A DNA stretch of 29,311 nt from a virus. Made by a program: the position numbers and the translations under genes. This document shows positions 1 through 6,478 of this stretch, piece by piece (position 1 is the stretch's first letter; every line of letters begins with the position of its first letter). Below the pieces are notes generated by a model, which was given only the letters and a program-made list of their open reading frames with translations, did no database searches and was not told the origin of the DNA. Location of the stretch: the IMG/VR virus record IMGVR_UViG_3300025759_000481, positions 1 through 29,311 of that record, one strand, 5' to 3'.

Positions 1-2
1 AA

Positions 3-188
3 GCTTTTATGAACGATTGTTTGGAACGTGCTCTATCAACTTTTGCTCAATCTTTTGTTGCCCTTGTCGGCACTGATGGTGTCGGCATCCTTGATGTTGG
101 CGTGGTGGACTCGCTAATCGCATCACTGGCAGCAGGTCTACTTGCTGTTCTTAAAGCAGTAGCCAACGCAAAACGAGCTGCTGCTTAA
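3..188 (+). CDS. Phage holin, r1t-like type (5' end outside window)
   Basis: The frame is open from the window edge to a TAA at 186-188 and encodes about 60 residues. The visible protein has an amphipathic start (LERALSTFAQSF), a hydrophobic stretch (VALVGTDGVGILDVGVV), a second hydrophobic stretch (LIASLAAGLLAVLKAVA) and a short basic tail. This pattern, LERAL.TFAQ followed by two membrane segments, is what I recall for r1t-type holins, which open the inner membrane so that endolysin reaches the wall. An ATG at 9 could be the start, but the frame upstream (A-F before M-N-D) matches the family's FW.D.LERA beginning, so the true start is probably left of the window. The endolysin ATG follows after one base, which supports a lysis cassette. 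Confidence 0.75.
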   Translation, partial: AFMNDCLERALSTFAQSFVALVGTDGVGILDVGVVDSLIASLAAGLLAVLKAVANAKRAAA

Positions 189-189
189 C

Positions 190-891
190 ATGGCTAAAGT
201 TATTCCGTTTAAAGAATGGACTAAACGAGGCCGCTGGCGATTCACATACCCGTTTCGAGGCCCAGCAAAAGGCGTCGTCGTCCACCATTCAGTAACACGT
301 CAACTAACTTCAGCAGTTGAATCTGCTCGTGTAGTTGAAGAAGTAACATACAAACGTGGTTCATTCGCCATGATCCCTTACAGTTACTTGCTTCACTACG
401 ACGGCACGATCCTAGAAGGCAGAGCTAACCGGTGGCGTAACGGGGCCAACAGAAACGATCTTCGTCGGCTTAGCTTGTCAAACAGTAATACTATTTCTGT
501 TTGCATTCCTGGTGACATGCGAAATGACAAGATCACAACTGCTCAACAAGCTGCATTCCAGTGGCTGTTGAACGACTTGAAACGTCGCAACATAATCACT
601 CCAGATGCAACAGTTGTACCTCATAATGCTTTAGCAAATACTCTTTGCCCATCCTTTAATGTTCAAGAACTTTTGCTTGACAATAAAGAATATGAAACTG
701 GAGGAGGTGACGAAATGAAAATTATTAACGACCCCGAAAGCAACCGAATGTTTGCTGTCTGGACTCATGAAGGCACTACTATCGTTCGTGAATACGTCTC
801 ATACAGAGGTCCAGAATTTGGTGAAACTATGCCTGGATTTGCTTACATTATTGATGAGCAAATCAAGAAAGGCAACATTAAGAAAGCTTAA
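190..891 (+). CDS. Endolysin: N-acetylmuramoyl-L-alanine amidase with C-terminal accessory domain
   Basis: This 233-residue protein starts with an amidase_2/PGRP-type zinc amidase domain (about residues 25-160). Visible ligand candidates are H32/H33 in VVVHHSV, H145 in VVPHNAL and C153 in TLCPS. YSYLLHYDG (64-72) fits the conserved core strand. Such enzymes cleave the amide bond between muramic acid and the peptide stem. A glycine linker (TGGGDE, 170-175) leads to a C-terminal piece of about 58 residues (from M176) that I do not recognise; a wall-binding or regulatory role is inferred from position. The linker DNA reads GGAGGAGGTGACGAA directly before in-frame ATG 715, a near-perfect ribosome binding site, so the C-terminal domain may also be made alone. 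The main ATG at 190 has little Shine-Dalgarno and is probably coupled to holin translation. The gene converges with the minus-strand operon, overlapping it by 3-4 bases. Confidence 0.88.
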   Translation: MAKVIPFKEWTKRGRWRFTYPFRGPAKGVVVHHSVTRQLTSAVESARVVEEVTYKRGSFAMIPYSYLLHYDGTILEGRANRWRNGANRNDLRRLSLSNSNTISVCIPGDMRNDKITTAQQAAFQWLLNDLKRRNIITPDATVVPHNALANTLCPSFNVQELLLDNKEYETGGGDEMKIINDPESNRMFAVWTHEGTTIVREYVSYRGPEFGETMPGFAYIIDEQIKKGNIKKA

Positions 892-1118
892 TCGTTGTCA
901 GTTTCGTCTTCGTTCATGTCTAAAATATCTGGGATACCAAACGGTGCAATTTCTAAAGCCAAATCGGTAATAGTAGAACACACCGCAGAAAATTCTACCG
1001 ACGTTAGAAGGTTAAGACGCTCTTCTCTGTAGATAACAACTGGAGCGTCACTTACGGGATTCCAAGCGACACAAAGTAGAATATCTAAATTACTTGTGTC
1101 AGCATATTCGCTATTCAC
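888..1118 (-). CDS. Hypothetical protein, last gene of the leftward operon
   Basis: I place the start at GTG 1118, giving 76 residues beginning M-N-S-E-Y-A-D and ending in an acidic tail (DMNEDETDND). The frame stays open further upstream, but that part only shadows the neighbouring 141-residue gene. GTG 1118 overlaps the neighbour's TAG (GTGAATAG), the same coupled style used across this operon, and a purine-rich GAAAGAGAA lies just upstream. The protein is acidic with a hydrophobic middle (LDILLCVAWNPV). I recognise no family. Its stop overlaps the endolysin stop in a convergent arrangement with no visible terminator between them. Confidence 0.55.
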   Translation of the reverse strand: MNSEYADTSNLDILLCVAWNPVSDAPVVIYREERLNLLTSVEFSAVCSTITDLALEIAPFGIPDILDMNEDETDND

Positions 1119-1536
1119 TTGGTTCTCTTTCTTTGAAAGTAGGTTTGTTAACGATTTCGTCAAGACATTCAATTTGTTTATCACCACGTCCATGCGGTTT
1201 ACAAAAAGAATAATGAGCAATACCTGAACGAGTCGGTCCACCACAGTCATAACAAACTTTACTGTACGGATCGTACAAGTCACGGCTTTTGTAAGACGAC
1301 GCTCGCGAAACAACTTCTGCAAGTGACGGCGGGAACTTATCGCCTTGCTCTGCAAACGATTCAATAGCACGATTCATGTCTGCGTAAGGAATATCACCGG
1401 CGTGTTGCGCCCACTCCATAGCAGTCTGCGAAGTTACTTTGAAAGGATTGCCCCACAGTTGCTTCATCTTGATAACGAGAGCTTCAGCATCTGATTTAAT
1501 CAAAGATTGCTTCTTCCATTTCGCTCCAAGCAACAT
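1111..1536 (-). CDS. Replicative helicase loader-like protein with C-terminal zinc-binding motif
   Basis: The 141-residue product from ATG 1536 has the layout I associate with phage helicase loader or replisome organiser proteins of the G39P type: an N-terminal helical domain with a central Trp (AMEWAQHAGDIPYADMNRAI) followed by KFPPSLAEVVSRA, resembling the F-P-P-[ST]-[IL]-A-E motif. A cysteine/histidine cluster follows (C-Y-D-C-G-G, then H-Y-S-F-C and H), consistent with a small zinc knuckle. Such proteins deliver the replicative helicase to the origin. ATG 1536 is preferred over an upstream GTG at 1557 because GGAG lies 7 bases before it. The gene starts inside the 3' end of the upstream 66-residue gene. 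The call is a pattern match; profile comparison was not possible. Confidence 0.5.
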   Translation of the reverse strand: MLLGAKWKKQSLIKSDAEALVIKMKQLWGNPFKVTSQTAMEWAQHAGDIPYADMNRAIESFAEQGDKFPPSLAEVVSRASSYKSRDLYDPYSKVCYDCGGPTRSGIAHYSFCKPHGRGDKQIECLDEIVNKPTFKEREPSE

Positions 1537-1696
1537 ACAAATCTCCAATTTGTTCACAAATAGAGTTTGTGTGTTTGTACAACAGCATCCAACGTTGACG
1601 TTCTTCGTTTTGACTAGCCGTTGCTGCGTACCTAAACATTTCAGCTAGCTGCTGATAATTTTCCATACTTTGCATTGTGTCTTCTGGCAGTTCCAT
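1496..1696 (-). CDS. Hypothetical small helical protein
   Basis: It encodes 66 residues, acidic and predicted largely helical (MENYQQLAEMFRYAATAS, then EERQRWMLLYKH). ATG 1696 is preceded by AAAGGAGAATT, a strong ribosome binding site. It is the first gene after the strong hairpin at 1716-1758, so it may depend on read-through or on a promoter I cannot place. It overlaps the helicase-loader-like gene by about 40 bases. I recognise no family. Confidence 0.6.
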   Translation of the reverse strand: MELPEDTMQSMENYQQLAEMFRYAATASQNEERQRWMLLYKHTNSICEQIGDLYVAWSEMEEAIFD

Positions 1697-1715
1697 AATT
1701 CTCCTTTAAAAAGAT

Positions 1716-1758
1716 AAAGGGGCAAGCCACGACGAGATCAATCGTGACTTGCCCCTTT
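1716..1758 (-). terminator. Strong hairpin, intrinsic terminator for the leftward operon
   Basis: AAAGGGGCAAG (1716-1726) pairs perfectly with CTTGCCCCTTT (1748-1758). After one mismatch, CACGA (1728-1732) pairs with TCGTG (1742-1746) around a 9-base loop. Read on the minus strand the hairpin is followed by ATCTTTTT. It lies after the SSB and 44-residue genes and just before the ribosome binding site of the next gene. Confidence 0.75.
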
Positions 1759-1828
1759 CTTCCACAACAGTGTTCAAACAAGGATGTAACCCTCACCCCG
1801 TTCGGAATTCTCCTCCGACTCTATTCTG

Positions 1829-1963
1829 TTATGGGGTACGTTTCTTCAACTCGCGTTTAACTCGCTTGATCCAATCAGTTGGTTTCTCGTTAGGCAGAAT
1901 ATCTAAGTTATTGCCCAACTTTCGCAAGGGTTCTGGATCAAATATCTTTTTAACTTGTCCCAT
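1829..1963 (-). CDS. Hypothetical small basic protein (44 residues)
   Basis: This short gene begins at ATG 1963, which overlaps the stop of the SSB gene as TAATG, the coupling signature repeated throughout this operon. It ends at TAA 1829-1831. The product starts M-G-Q-V-K-K-I-F-D-P and ends with a basic helix-like tail (W-I-K-R-V-K-R-E-L-K-K-R). The coupling and codon content support it. A nucleic-acid-related role next to SSB is only a guess. The 70 bases between its stop and the hairpin hold nothing I can call. Confidence 0.5.
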   Translation of the reverse strand: MGQVKKIFDPEPLRKLGNNLDILPNEKPTDWIKRVKRELKKRTP

Positions 1964-2382
1964 TAGAAAGGTTCATGCCCTTGAGGGACAACAGGTGTAG
2001 CACCAGGAAAGCTAGCGACAACGTCTGCTGCTCTATTCAACGGAGGACGAACCATCGTAGCCATATCCCAAACATTGCACTTCCAACCCATCTTAGGCTG
2101 GCCGTCCTTGTTGACATACGAATCAGAAACAAACTTGCCACGAATAATAACTCGCGTACCCTTCCCTGAAGACTTAGAGTATTCTTCGCCTTCAGCAGTT
2201 GAGTTGTTCTGATCCGGCCACACAGTTAGATCAACAAACGTAGTAGGATCATCCTTCTTCAAAGAATACGCCAAAGCATTCTCGAAAATAATTTTGTCTT
2301 CACCGTTTACCTGCACATTCTTTGCCACCCAATCGCGACAAAGGTTTCCGTGCAGATAACCAATACCTTCACTTACTGTCAT
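1963..2382 (-). CDS. ssb: Single-stranded DNA-binding protein (SSB)
   Basis: The 139-residue protein has an OB-fold SSB pattern: GYLHGNLCRDW near the N-terminus, TTFVDLTVWPD in the middle, KGTRVIIRGKFVSDSYVNKDG, and KCNVWDMATMVRPP. It ends in G-H-E-P-F, a short relative of the acidic D-D-x-P-F tip by which SSBs contact replication partners. It coats single-stranded DNA during phage replication and recombination. Two ATGs are possible (2388 and 2382). I prefer 2382 because AGGAGG then stands 9 bases upstream, against 3 for the first. It overlaps the end of the annealing-protein gene, which fits a shared recombination role. Confidence 0.78.
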   Translation of the reverse strand: MTVSEGIGYLHGNLCRDWVAKNVQVNGEDKIIFENALAYSLKKDDPTTFVDLTVWPDQNNSTAEGEEYSKSSGKGTRVIIRGKFVSDSYVNKDGQPKMGWKCNVWDMATMVRPPLNRAADVVASFPGATPVVPQGHEPF

Positions 2383-2794
2383 TATCATTTTCCTCCTGCG
2401 CCATATTATCTAGCACATAATTTTCTTGTGACCAGAGATGCAAGCCAACGCCTACCCTCATTGCACAACGTTTAACCGCATCAGATACGGCGTTCTTCAA
2501 GTTTGAACCATTGTTAGGACCAGGACGTTCCACATCTCCAGCCTCTTCAATAACAACAGTTTCGCCATCAATCATAAACGTACAACGCAACACACACCCT
2601 TGCAAAATATGGTCTGCGTTGTAAATAATTTGCACAACCTCTTGCGAAACAGGGCCAACCTTTGCCAACAGAATCTGCTGAATATCAGCATGAGAAACAT
2701 AATCAGCCTGAAAACCACCAGGCTTTGTTTTCACATACGACTTCGGAATTCGTTTAACAAGATTAGCAAGCTGAGGACCAAACGAACTTGACAT
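2369..2794 (-). CDS. Single-strand annealing recombinase (Rad52/ERF superfamily-like)
   Basis: The product is 141 residues. The segment SDAVKRCAMRVGVGLHLW (about 108-125) matches the hallmark of phage annealing proteins of the ERF/Rad52 type, A.SDA.KRA...GIG..L. Upstream, SHADIQQILLAKVGP and the strands V-V-Q-I-I-Y-N-A-D and L-R-C-T-F-M-I-D fit the beta-sheet core. Such proteins anneal complementary single strands, usually with a nuclease and an SSB, and both are encoded next door. The C-terminus is short and acidic. ATG 2794 lies two bases after the stop of the ribbon-helix-helix gene. The exact subfamily is uncertain. Confidence 0.62.
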   Translation of the reverse strand: MSSSFGPQLANLVKRIPKSYVKTKPGGFQADYVSHADIQQILLAKVGPVSQEVVQIIYNADHILQGCVLRCTFMIDGETVVIEEAGDVERPGPNNGSNLKNAVSDAVKRCAMRVGVGLHLWSQENYVLDNMAQEENDNDSK

Positions 2795-2796
2795 GG

Positions 2797-2991
2797 TTAC
2801 AGGCGATCTGCCTCAACCTCGTCAAGATAATGCTCTTCTTCAAGCGCCAACTTCAAACCCTGATGAATAAAGTGCCTAGCTTGAGCAGTCATTGAACGAT
2901 CCTGCTTTTGTGCTACTGACCTCAAAGTTTCTTTGACGAGATTGTCAATTGGCACAATCATCTGCGCATCAAAATTCTTACTTCTAGTCAT
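2797..2991 (-). CDS. Ribbon-helix-helix (Arc-like) DNA-binding regulator
   Basis: The gene starts at ATG 2991, 7 bases after GAGGAGG, and encodes 64 residues. A longer open frame reaches upstream but is a shadow of the nuclease gene. The N-terminus (K-N-F-D-A-Q-M-I-V-P-I-D) can form the DNA-contacting strand, and VKETLRSVAQKQDRSMTAQA then ARHFIHQGLKLAL the two helices of an Arc/MetJ/CopG fold. A basic start and acidic tail (D-E-V-E-A-D) are typical. It probably dimerises and represses early promoters; the operator is not identified. Confidence 0.6.
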   Translation of the reverse strand: MTRSKNFDAQMIVPIDNLVKETLRSVAQKQDRSMTAQARHFIHQGLKLALEEEHYLDEVEADRL

Positions 2992-3016
2992 TTTATTTTC
3001 CTCCTCTGTAACTGAG

Positions 3017-3844
3017 TTACAGATTAACCATGTCAGGGCCAATCCCATAACACGAACTGTTAAACAAACAATAACGGCACTCCCAATGAGCACCCTTCTG
3101 CGGACGACCATACGGGCCAGCAACCTCAACCGTCTTCAAACGGCTCAACCCCTTCGCATCACCCGCTTCATCAAACACAATCGGAACAGCAACAGCGTTC
3201 TTCTTCAACGCTTTATCTACACGCTTAAACCGAGACAACTCAAACGCAACAACTTCTTCAACAGTCTCATTCTCGAACACTTCATCACTCAACAGAAACT
3301 CATGCTGCAACACATCACCAGCACGAATCTTGTCACGATACGAAGTTTCTTTAGCGATATAAACAATCACAATTCCTTTAGCATCCAAACCCTGAGCATA
3401 CAAACCAGCTTGCGCTACATGCTCACGCTTTGGCGCTTCTCTAGCTAACTTGTAACCATAAGCAGACGCAGATTTGAACTCTACAACAACCTTGTTTCCA
3501 TCTTTATAAGTCACAACAAGGTCAGCAGAACCTGACAAATCAACACCCAAATGACGACAATCAACAGGCACTTCAAGGTCAACAGTCACACCACCAACAG
3601 CGGCTTGTGTAACAAACGCTTCCTGCACAAACTCATGAATGCTTGTACCCATATGAAACGCCAACAACGTATTCATATCTGGTGATTCAGACTGGTCAAA
3701 CTTGACAGCCTTAAACCACCGTTGACGCTCACAAATCCCAGCATCAGACACACGATGAACAGTATTCAACGCAGTAGGTTTCGGCCCTTCATCGTTGAAC
3801 TTACGCAGTTGACCTGCATAAATAATGCCTTCGGCATCAATCAA
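3017..3844 (-). CDS. Cas4-like / RecB-family PD-(D/E)XK exonuclease
   Basis: The 275-residue protein has the nuclease core in order: H70 (GTSIHEF), D108 (GSADLVV), E122-F-K124 (VVEFKSAS) and a downstream Q145 motif (QAGLYA). Four cysteines, C38 near the start and C256, C259 and C265 near the end (CRYCLFNSSC), match the 1+3 arrangement that holds a 4Fe-4S cluster in Cas4 and AddB-type nucleases. In phages such enzymes resect DNA ends for annealing-type recombination, and the neighbours (annealing protein, SSB) fit. TTG 3844 is chosen as start because AAGGAG lies 6 bases upstream and the codon overlaps the WhiB stop as TTGA. No CRISPR array is present, so a defence role is not implied. Confidence 0.75.
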   Translation of the reverse strand: MIDAEGIIYAGQLRKFNDEGPKPTALNTVHRVSDAGICERQRWFKAVKFDQSESPDMNTLLAFHMGTSIHEFVQEAFVTQAAVGGVTVDLEVPVDCRHLGVDLSGSADLVVTYKDGNKVVVEFKSASAYGYKLAREAPKREHVAQAGLYAQGLDAKGIVIVYIAKETSYRDKIRAGDVLQHEFLLSDEVFENETVEEVVAFELSRFKRVDKALKKNAVAVPIVFDEAGDAKGLSRLKTVEVAGPYGRPQKGAHWECRYCLFNSSCYGIGPDMVNL

Positions 3845-4068
3845 CTCGCTCTCCTTTTGTTTCGTATACGGGACCTTTCACTCGGACGAGTCCCGCCCCA
3901 GATACCGTAGTCAGCATCCCACGGATCTATTGTATCAAGCCTCCACTCCAAACAGTCGTCTTTCACCGAACAACTTTTGCAAACTTCCATCGCTCTTGTA
4001 GCAGTCGTAGGGTTAAAAAATAAATCAGTATCAATCGACTTACACGCAGCCTCAATCATCCAAGCCAT
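3841..4068 (-). CDS. whiB: WhiB-family iron-sulfur transcriptional regulator
   Basis: Starting at ATG 4068 the protein has 75 residues. It shows the four invariant cysteines at C9, C30, C33 and C39 (C..C.....C after the first) and the family turn G-I-W-G-G at 55-59, followed by a basic tail (RSRIRNKRRAS) expected to contact DNA. The first segment, A-A-C-K-S-I-D-T-D-L-F-F, is typical. WhiB proteins bind a 4Fe-4S cluster and the primary sigma factor of Actinobacteria. Phage copies such as mycobacteriophage TM4 WhiBTM4 down-regulate host whiB genes. The frame extends upstream to TTG 4092, but the shorter start gives the usual family N-terminus. This gene is the strongest host indicator in the window. 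Confidence 0.85.
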   Translation of the reverse strand: MAWMIEAACKSIDTDLFFNPTTATRAMEVCKSCSVKDDCLEWRLDTIDPWDADYGIWGGTRPSERSRIRNKRRAS

Positions 4069-4339
4069 ATCCTCTAATTTCCTCATGCACAAATGCTACT
4101 GCCCGGTTAGCAAACTGTTCTTCTATGGGTTTGACTTTCTGCAAACTAAACAACACTGTCGTGTGATGTTTCCCAAACGCATTGCCAATCTCATAAAGCG
4201 ACCAATCCAAATGACGCAACGCTAAATAAACAGCACGCCTAGCTCGAACAGCCCGCTTACTACGAGAATTAAACAACTGCTGATCGCAGAAACCAAACCG
4301 CTGATTTATGTAACGAACTACATAATCTAGTTCAGTCAT
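4052..4339 (-). CDS. Stand-alone DnaA domain IV-like DNA-binding protein
   Basis: The 95-residue product resembles only the C-terminal, DnaA-box-binding domain of the bacterial initiator: S-R-S-K-R-A-V-R-A-R-R-A-V-Y-L-A-L, then SLYEIGNAFGKHHTTVLFSL. G-K-H-H-T-T-V (56-62) corresponds to the DnaA signature G-G-R-D-H-T-T-V. There is no AAA+ ATPase domain. It could recognise DnaA boxes on phage or host DNA, either recruiting replication proteins or competing with host DnaA; both are inferences. ATG 4339 overlaps the upstream stop by 8 bases (ATGACTGA); TTG 4351 is an alternative. I saw no canonical TTATCCACA box in a partial visual scan. Confidence 0.72.
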   Translation of the reverse strand: MTELDYVVRYINQRFGFCDQQLFNSRSKRAVRARRAVYLALRHLDWSLYEIGNAFGKHHTTVLFSLQKVKPIEEQFANRAVAFVHEEIRGYGLDD

Positions 4340-4577
4340 TGCTTTTATCAACTTTTACACACAAATTTTCCCATGCATATTCAGCTTCGTAAATGTATTC
4401 CAAAGCATTCGTCATAGCTAACTCAACCCAAAGCGGGCGAGGAGTCGTTGCATCAGGGTATGCCTCCTGCAATTCATCCAAAGCTTTCTCAACAAGTTGG
4501 CTCAACGTATTAACTATCTCTGCTGTTTCATGCAAATTTTTAAGCGTTTTGTCAAGAACTACATCCAAATTAACCAT
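4332..4577 (-). CDS. Hypothetical acidic helical protein
   Basis: The 81-residue product from ATG 4577 begins M-V-N-L-D-V-V-L-D-K. That start has GGAG 6 bases upstream and overlaps the preceding stop as ATGGTTAA; an ATG at 4589 is in frame but lacks a site. It looks helical with heptad-like hydrophobics (LHETAEIVNTLSQLVEKALD), suggesting a coiled coil, and a second helix AMTNALEYIYEAEYAWENL. I recognise no family. Confidence 0.55.
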   Translation of the reverse strand: MVNLDVVLDKTLKNLHETAEIVNTLSQLVEKALDELQEAYPDATTPRPLWVELAMTNALEYIYEAEYAWENLCVKVDKSND

Positions 4578-4785
4578 CGTTAACTCCATGCAGTCGAACT
4601 ACATCCCAAGAAGAATCATCAGCAGTTTTCATCTCACCCCAAGTGATAGCTTCATGCTTATTCATAAACGGGCCATGAACTTCAAACCCAGTACTAACGT
4701 CTCCAATAATCGTGCACCACGAATCAGGAAACTCGACATCCTCAAGCAAAGTGCTCAAGTACTCCAACATAGATTCATTACGCAT
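4570..4785 (-). CDS. Hypothetical protein (71 residues)
   Basis: ATG 4785 overlaps the stop of the upstream gene as TAATG. The sequence is acidic and mixed alpha/beta in appearance (MLEYLSTLLEDVEFPDSW, then CTIIGDVSTGFEVHGPF). No motif is recognisable. Its place between the DnaA-like and CxxC-type genes suggests an early function, nothing more specific. Confidence 0.55.
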   Translation of the reverse strand: MRNESMLEYLSTLLEDVEFPDSWCTIIGDVSTGFEVHGPFMNKHEAITWGEMKTADDSSWDVVRLHGVNDG

Positions 4786-5039
4786 TACTCTTCCTCCTCA
4801 ATATTTTCTTGATTTGCAACCACGACAAGACGCACCGCTCTTGGTTTGCAATCAGGACAATGCGCATCAGCAAACGTCACACCATCCCAATCCCTGTACT
4901 CATCAAACGACCACTCATAATTTTCGTAGTCGTCCACCAATACATCAGCAGACTGCCACGCACCACTAAACTCAGTGCTATAACAGCCATCACACCGCAA
5001 AGCCCAACCTTCCGTTGGACCTTCAAACTCCAAACCCAT
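4785..5039 (-). CDS. Hypothetical zinc-ribbon-like protein
   Basis: The 84-residue product has two CxxC pairs, C-D-G-C (16-19) and C-P-D-C (about 61-64), separated by a very acidic and aromatic segment (DDYENYEWSFDEYRDWDG). This is the arrangement of a small zinc ribbon with an acidic insert. The C-terminus ends E-E-E-E. ATG 5039 follows AAAGGAGAAGATA, a strong ribosome binding site. It is the first gene after the terminator of the DUF932 gene, so it may begin a transcription block. Function unknown. Confidence 0.55.
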   Translation of the reverse strand: MGLEFEGPTEGWALRCDGCYSTEFSGAWQSADVLVDDYENYEWSFDEYRDWDGVTFADAHCPDCKPRAVRLVVVANQENIEEEE

Positions 5040-5069
5040 TATCTTCTCCTTTTGTTAAAAGAACAAAGA

Positions 5070-5104
5070 CGGGGGGGCAAGGTTAACCACGCCTTGCCCC
5101 CCCG
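5070..5104 (-). terminator. Very strong GC hairpin after the DUF932 gene
   Basis: CGGGGGGGCAAGG (5070-5082) pairs perfectly over 13 bp with CCTTGCCCCCCCG (5092-5104) around the loop TTAACCACG. On the minus strand it is followed by TCTTTGTTCTTTT, a discontinuous U tract. It sits 10 bases past the stop of the DUF932 gene, so it is best read as its transcription terminator. Confidence 0.75.
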
Positions 5105-5114
5105 TTAACCATGC

Positions 5115-6128
5115 TTAGGCGTCAACCAAGTCGCTAACCATCTTAGTTGCCTTAGCAGTCATCGGGAAATCATTGTTGATGAACTTCGTCATCATGCGCT
5201 GATCCCGATTCTTGTCGTGACCATGATAATGCTGCTCGTACTCATTAACAGCCTGAATAGCATGAAACGCAGACTGACGAGGAATCGTACCGTTCTCGTT
5301 ATGCCAAATGTTTTTCAACATGACACGCGTTTCTGCCGCAGCATTCTGCGCACGCGTATTCGACTGCACCCAATCGCCACTGACAGGATGCACTTTGTAC
5401 GTCGCATGAACAGGCATCTGAATAAGATCAACAAGCGTATCAAACTGCCGATTCGTAAACTCTGTATCAATCAGCCGCATAATCTCCACGTCCATCTCAT
5501 CAGCCTTACGATACGCAGACTCCAACGCATACCGAGCATCAGACAAACGATCCTGAGCAGACGCAGTGTGCTTAATCGACCAGCGCATCTGCCCAAGCCG
5601 AGTAGCCAGATCATACGTGTTCTGACACACAACACGAACATTGACCACATAGACAACAAAATTGCCAGTGCCATGATGCGCAGCCACAAGCAAGAAACGC
5701 TGAGTAGCCTCTTCAGTGTTCTTAAACGCCAAAGACTCGCCAAGATCAAGCAACATCCAAGCCATAGACGAATTGAACATCGTCCCAGCAGTCACAACCG
5801 GCAAATCCAACGGCTCAACAAGCCGAACAATCTCACTGTTCTGAATGATCTCATAACGATCAGACACAATCTGAGGCTGCTTGCCAATCGACTCATACAC
5901 AGGACCGCCATCAATGTCGTCAAAACGCATACGAGAAAGCAGATACCTGCCATCAATAGGCTGATACGAGTCACCATTCACAATCGTTCGCTTCATGATC
6001 TCATAATCAAGACCACCAAGCTTATAAGCGCTTGTCGGCGTCAACACCGTGTCATCAGGCAGAACCAAGCCTTTCCGATGCCACGGCGTCTCACCAACAG
6101 ACACCATCATTTCAGGGATTGCACCCAT
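5115..6128 (-). CDS. DUF932 / phage-plasmid-like protein (TIGR03299 type)
   Basis: The 337-residue protein begins M-G-A-I-P-E-M-M-V and carries the features I associate with the DUF932 family: an N-terminal TPWHRKG segment, the region S-D-R-Y-E-I-I-Q-N, and the core MAWMLLDLGES with VVNVRVVCQNTYDLA. The family is common in phages and plasmids; its biochemical role is not settled and a link to DNA replication or recombination has been suggested from context. ATG 6128 overlaps the previous stop as TAATG and is preferred over GTG 6137. The terminator hairpin follows directly. The size is in the normal range, so the gene appears intact. Confidence 0.75.
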   Translation of the reverse strand: MGAIPEMMVSVGETPWHRKGLVLPDDTVLTPTSAYKLGGLDYEIMKRTIVNGDSYQPIDGRYLLSRMRFDDIDGGPVYESIGKQPQIVSDRYEIIQNSEIVRLVEPLDLPVVTAGTMFNSSMAWMLLDLGESLAFKNTEEATQRFLLVAAHHGTGNFVVYVVNVRVVCQNTYDLATRLGQMRWSIKHTASAQDRLSDARYALESAYRKADEMDVEIMRLIDTEFTNRQFDTLVDLIQMPVHATYKVHPVSGDWVQSNTRAQNAAAETRVMLKNIWHNENGTIPRQSAFHAIQAVNEYEQHYHGHDKNRDQRMMTKFINNDFPMTAKATKMVSDLVDA

Positions 6129-6415
6129 TATTCCCACTCTCCTTCATTTCTGTAATGTTCGGCCATAGTTTCAGCAACATCTAACTGTATTGCTTCTAGA
6201 TATTTTACATGGTTAGGTTGTTTTACCTTGAAGTAAAGCTCATCAAAAGTCAGAAGGGTCACACGATCAAGCGCCTGCTCAACCAAATAATCCCATTCCT
6301 CTTGACGATCAGCCATAATCTGAGCCAAAGCCTCATCGTATTTGTGCTTGGCTTTTTCACGGGACTTGACTAGTTCAGCCAAATCATGCTTGTACTTCTC
6401 ATTGCTAGTACTCAC
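6128..6415 (-). CDS. Hypothetical charged helical protein
   Basis: The start is GTG 6415, with AAGGAG 4 bases upstream, giving 95 residues; the frame stays open to 6508, but that part runs through the terminator hairpin. The protein is rich in charged residues and probably helical throughout (LAELVKSREKAKHKYDEALA, then EEWDYLVEQALDRV), suggesting a coiled-coil protein. It is coupled to the DUF932 gene by TAATG and may be co-expressed with it. No family is recognised. Confidence 0.58.
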   Translation of the reverse strand: MSTSNEKYKHDLAELVKSREKAKHKYDEALAQIMADRQEEWDYLVEQALDRVTLLTFDELYFKVKQPNHVKYLEAIQLDVAETMAEHYRNEGEWE

Positions 6416-6449
6416 TACACTCCTTAACTGGTAACGATACGGGTGGGGT

Positions 6450-6478
6450 ATATTTGATAGTGAATTACTCCAGTACAA
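6450..6478 (-). promoter_or_regulatory. Candidate leftward promoter downstream of a terminator
   Basis: On the minus strand TTGTAC (6478-6473), 17 bases and AAATAT (6455-6450) give a plausible sigma-70-type promoter. It would restart transcription just after the hairpin at 6479-6520 and serve the 95-residue and DUF932 genes. The match is moderate and the -35 abuts the hairpin base. Confidence 0.3.

Noticed and set aside
1749-2000. Plus-strand open frames opposite the leftward operon (also at 2933, 5217 and others)
   Set aside because: They are antisense shadows of well-supported minus-strand genes, with random-looking residue content and no ribosome binding sites.
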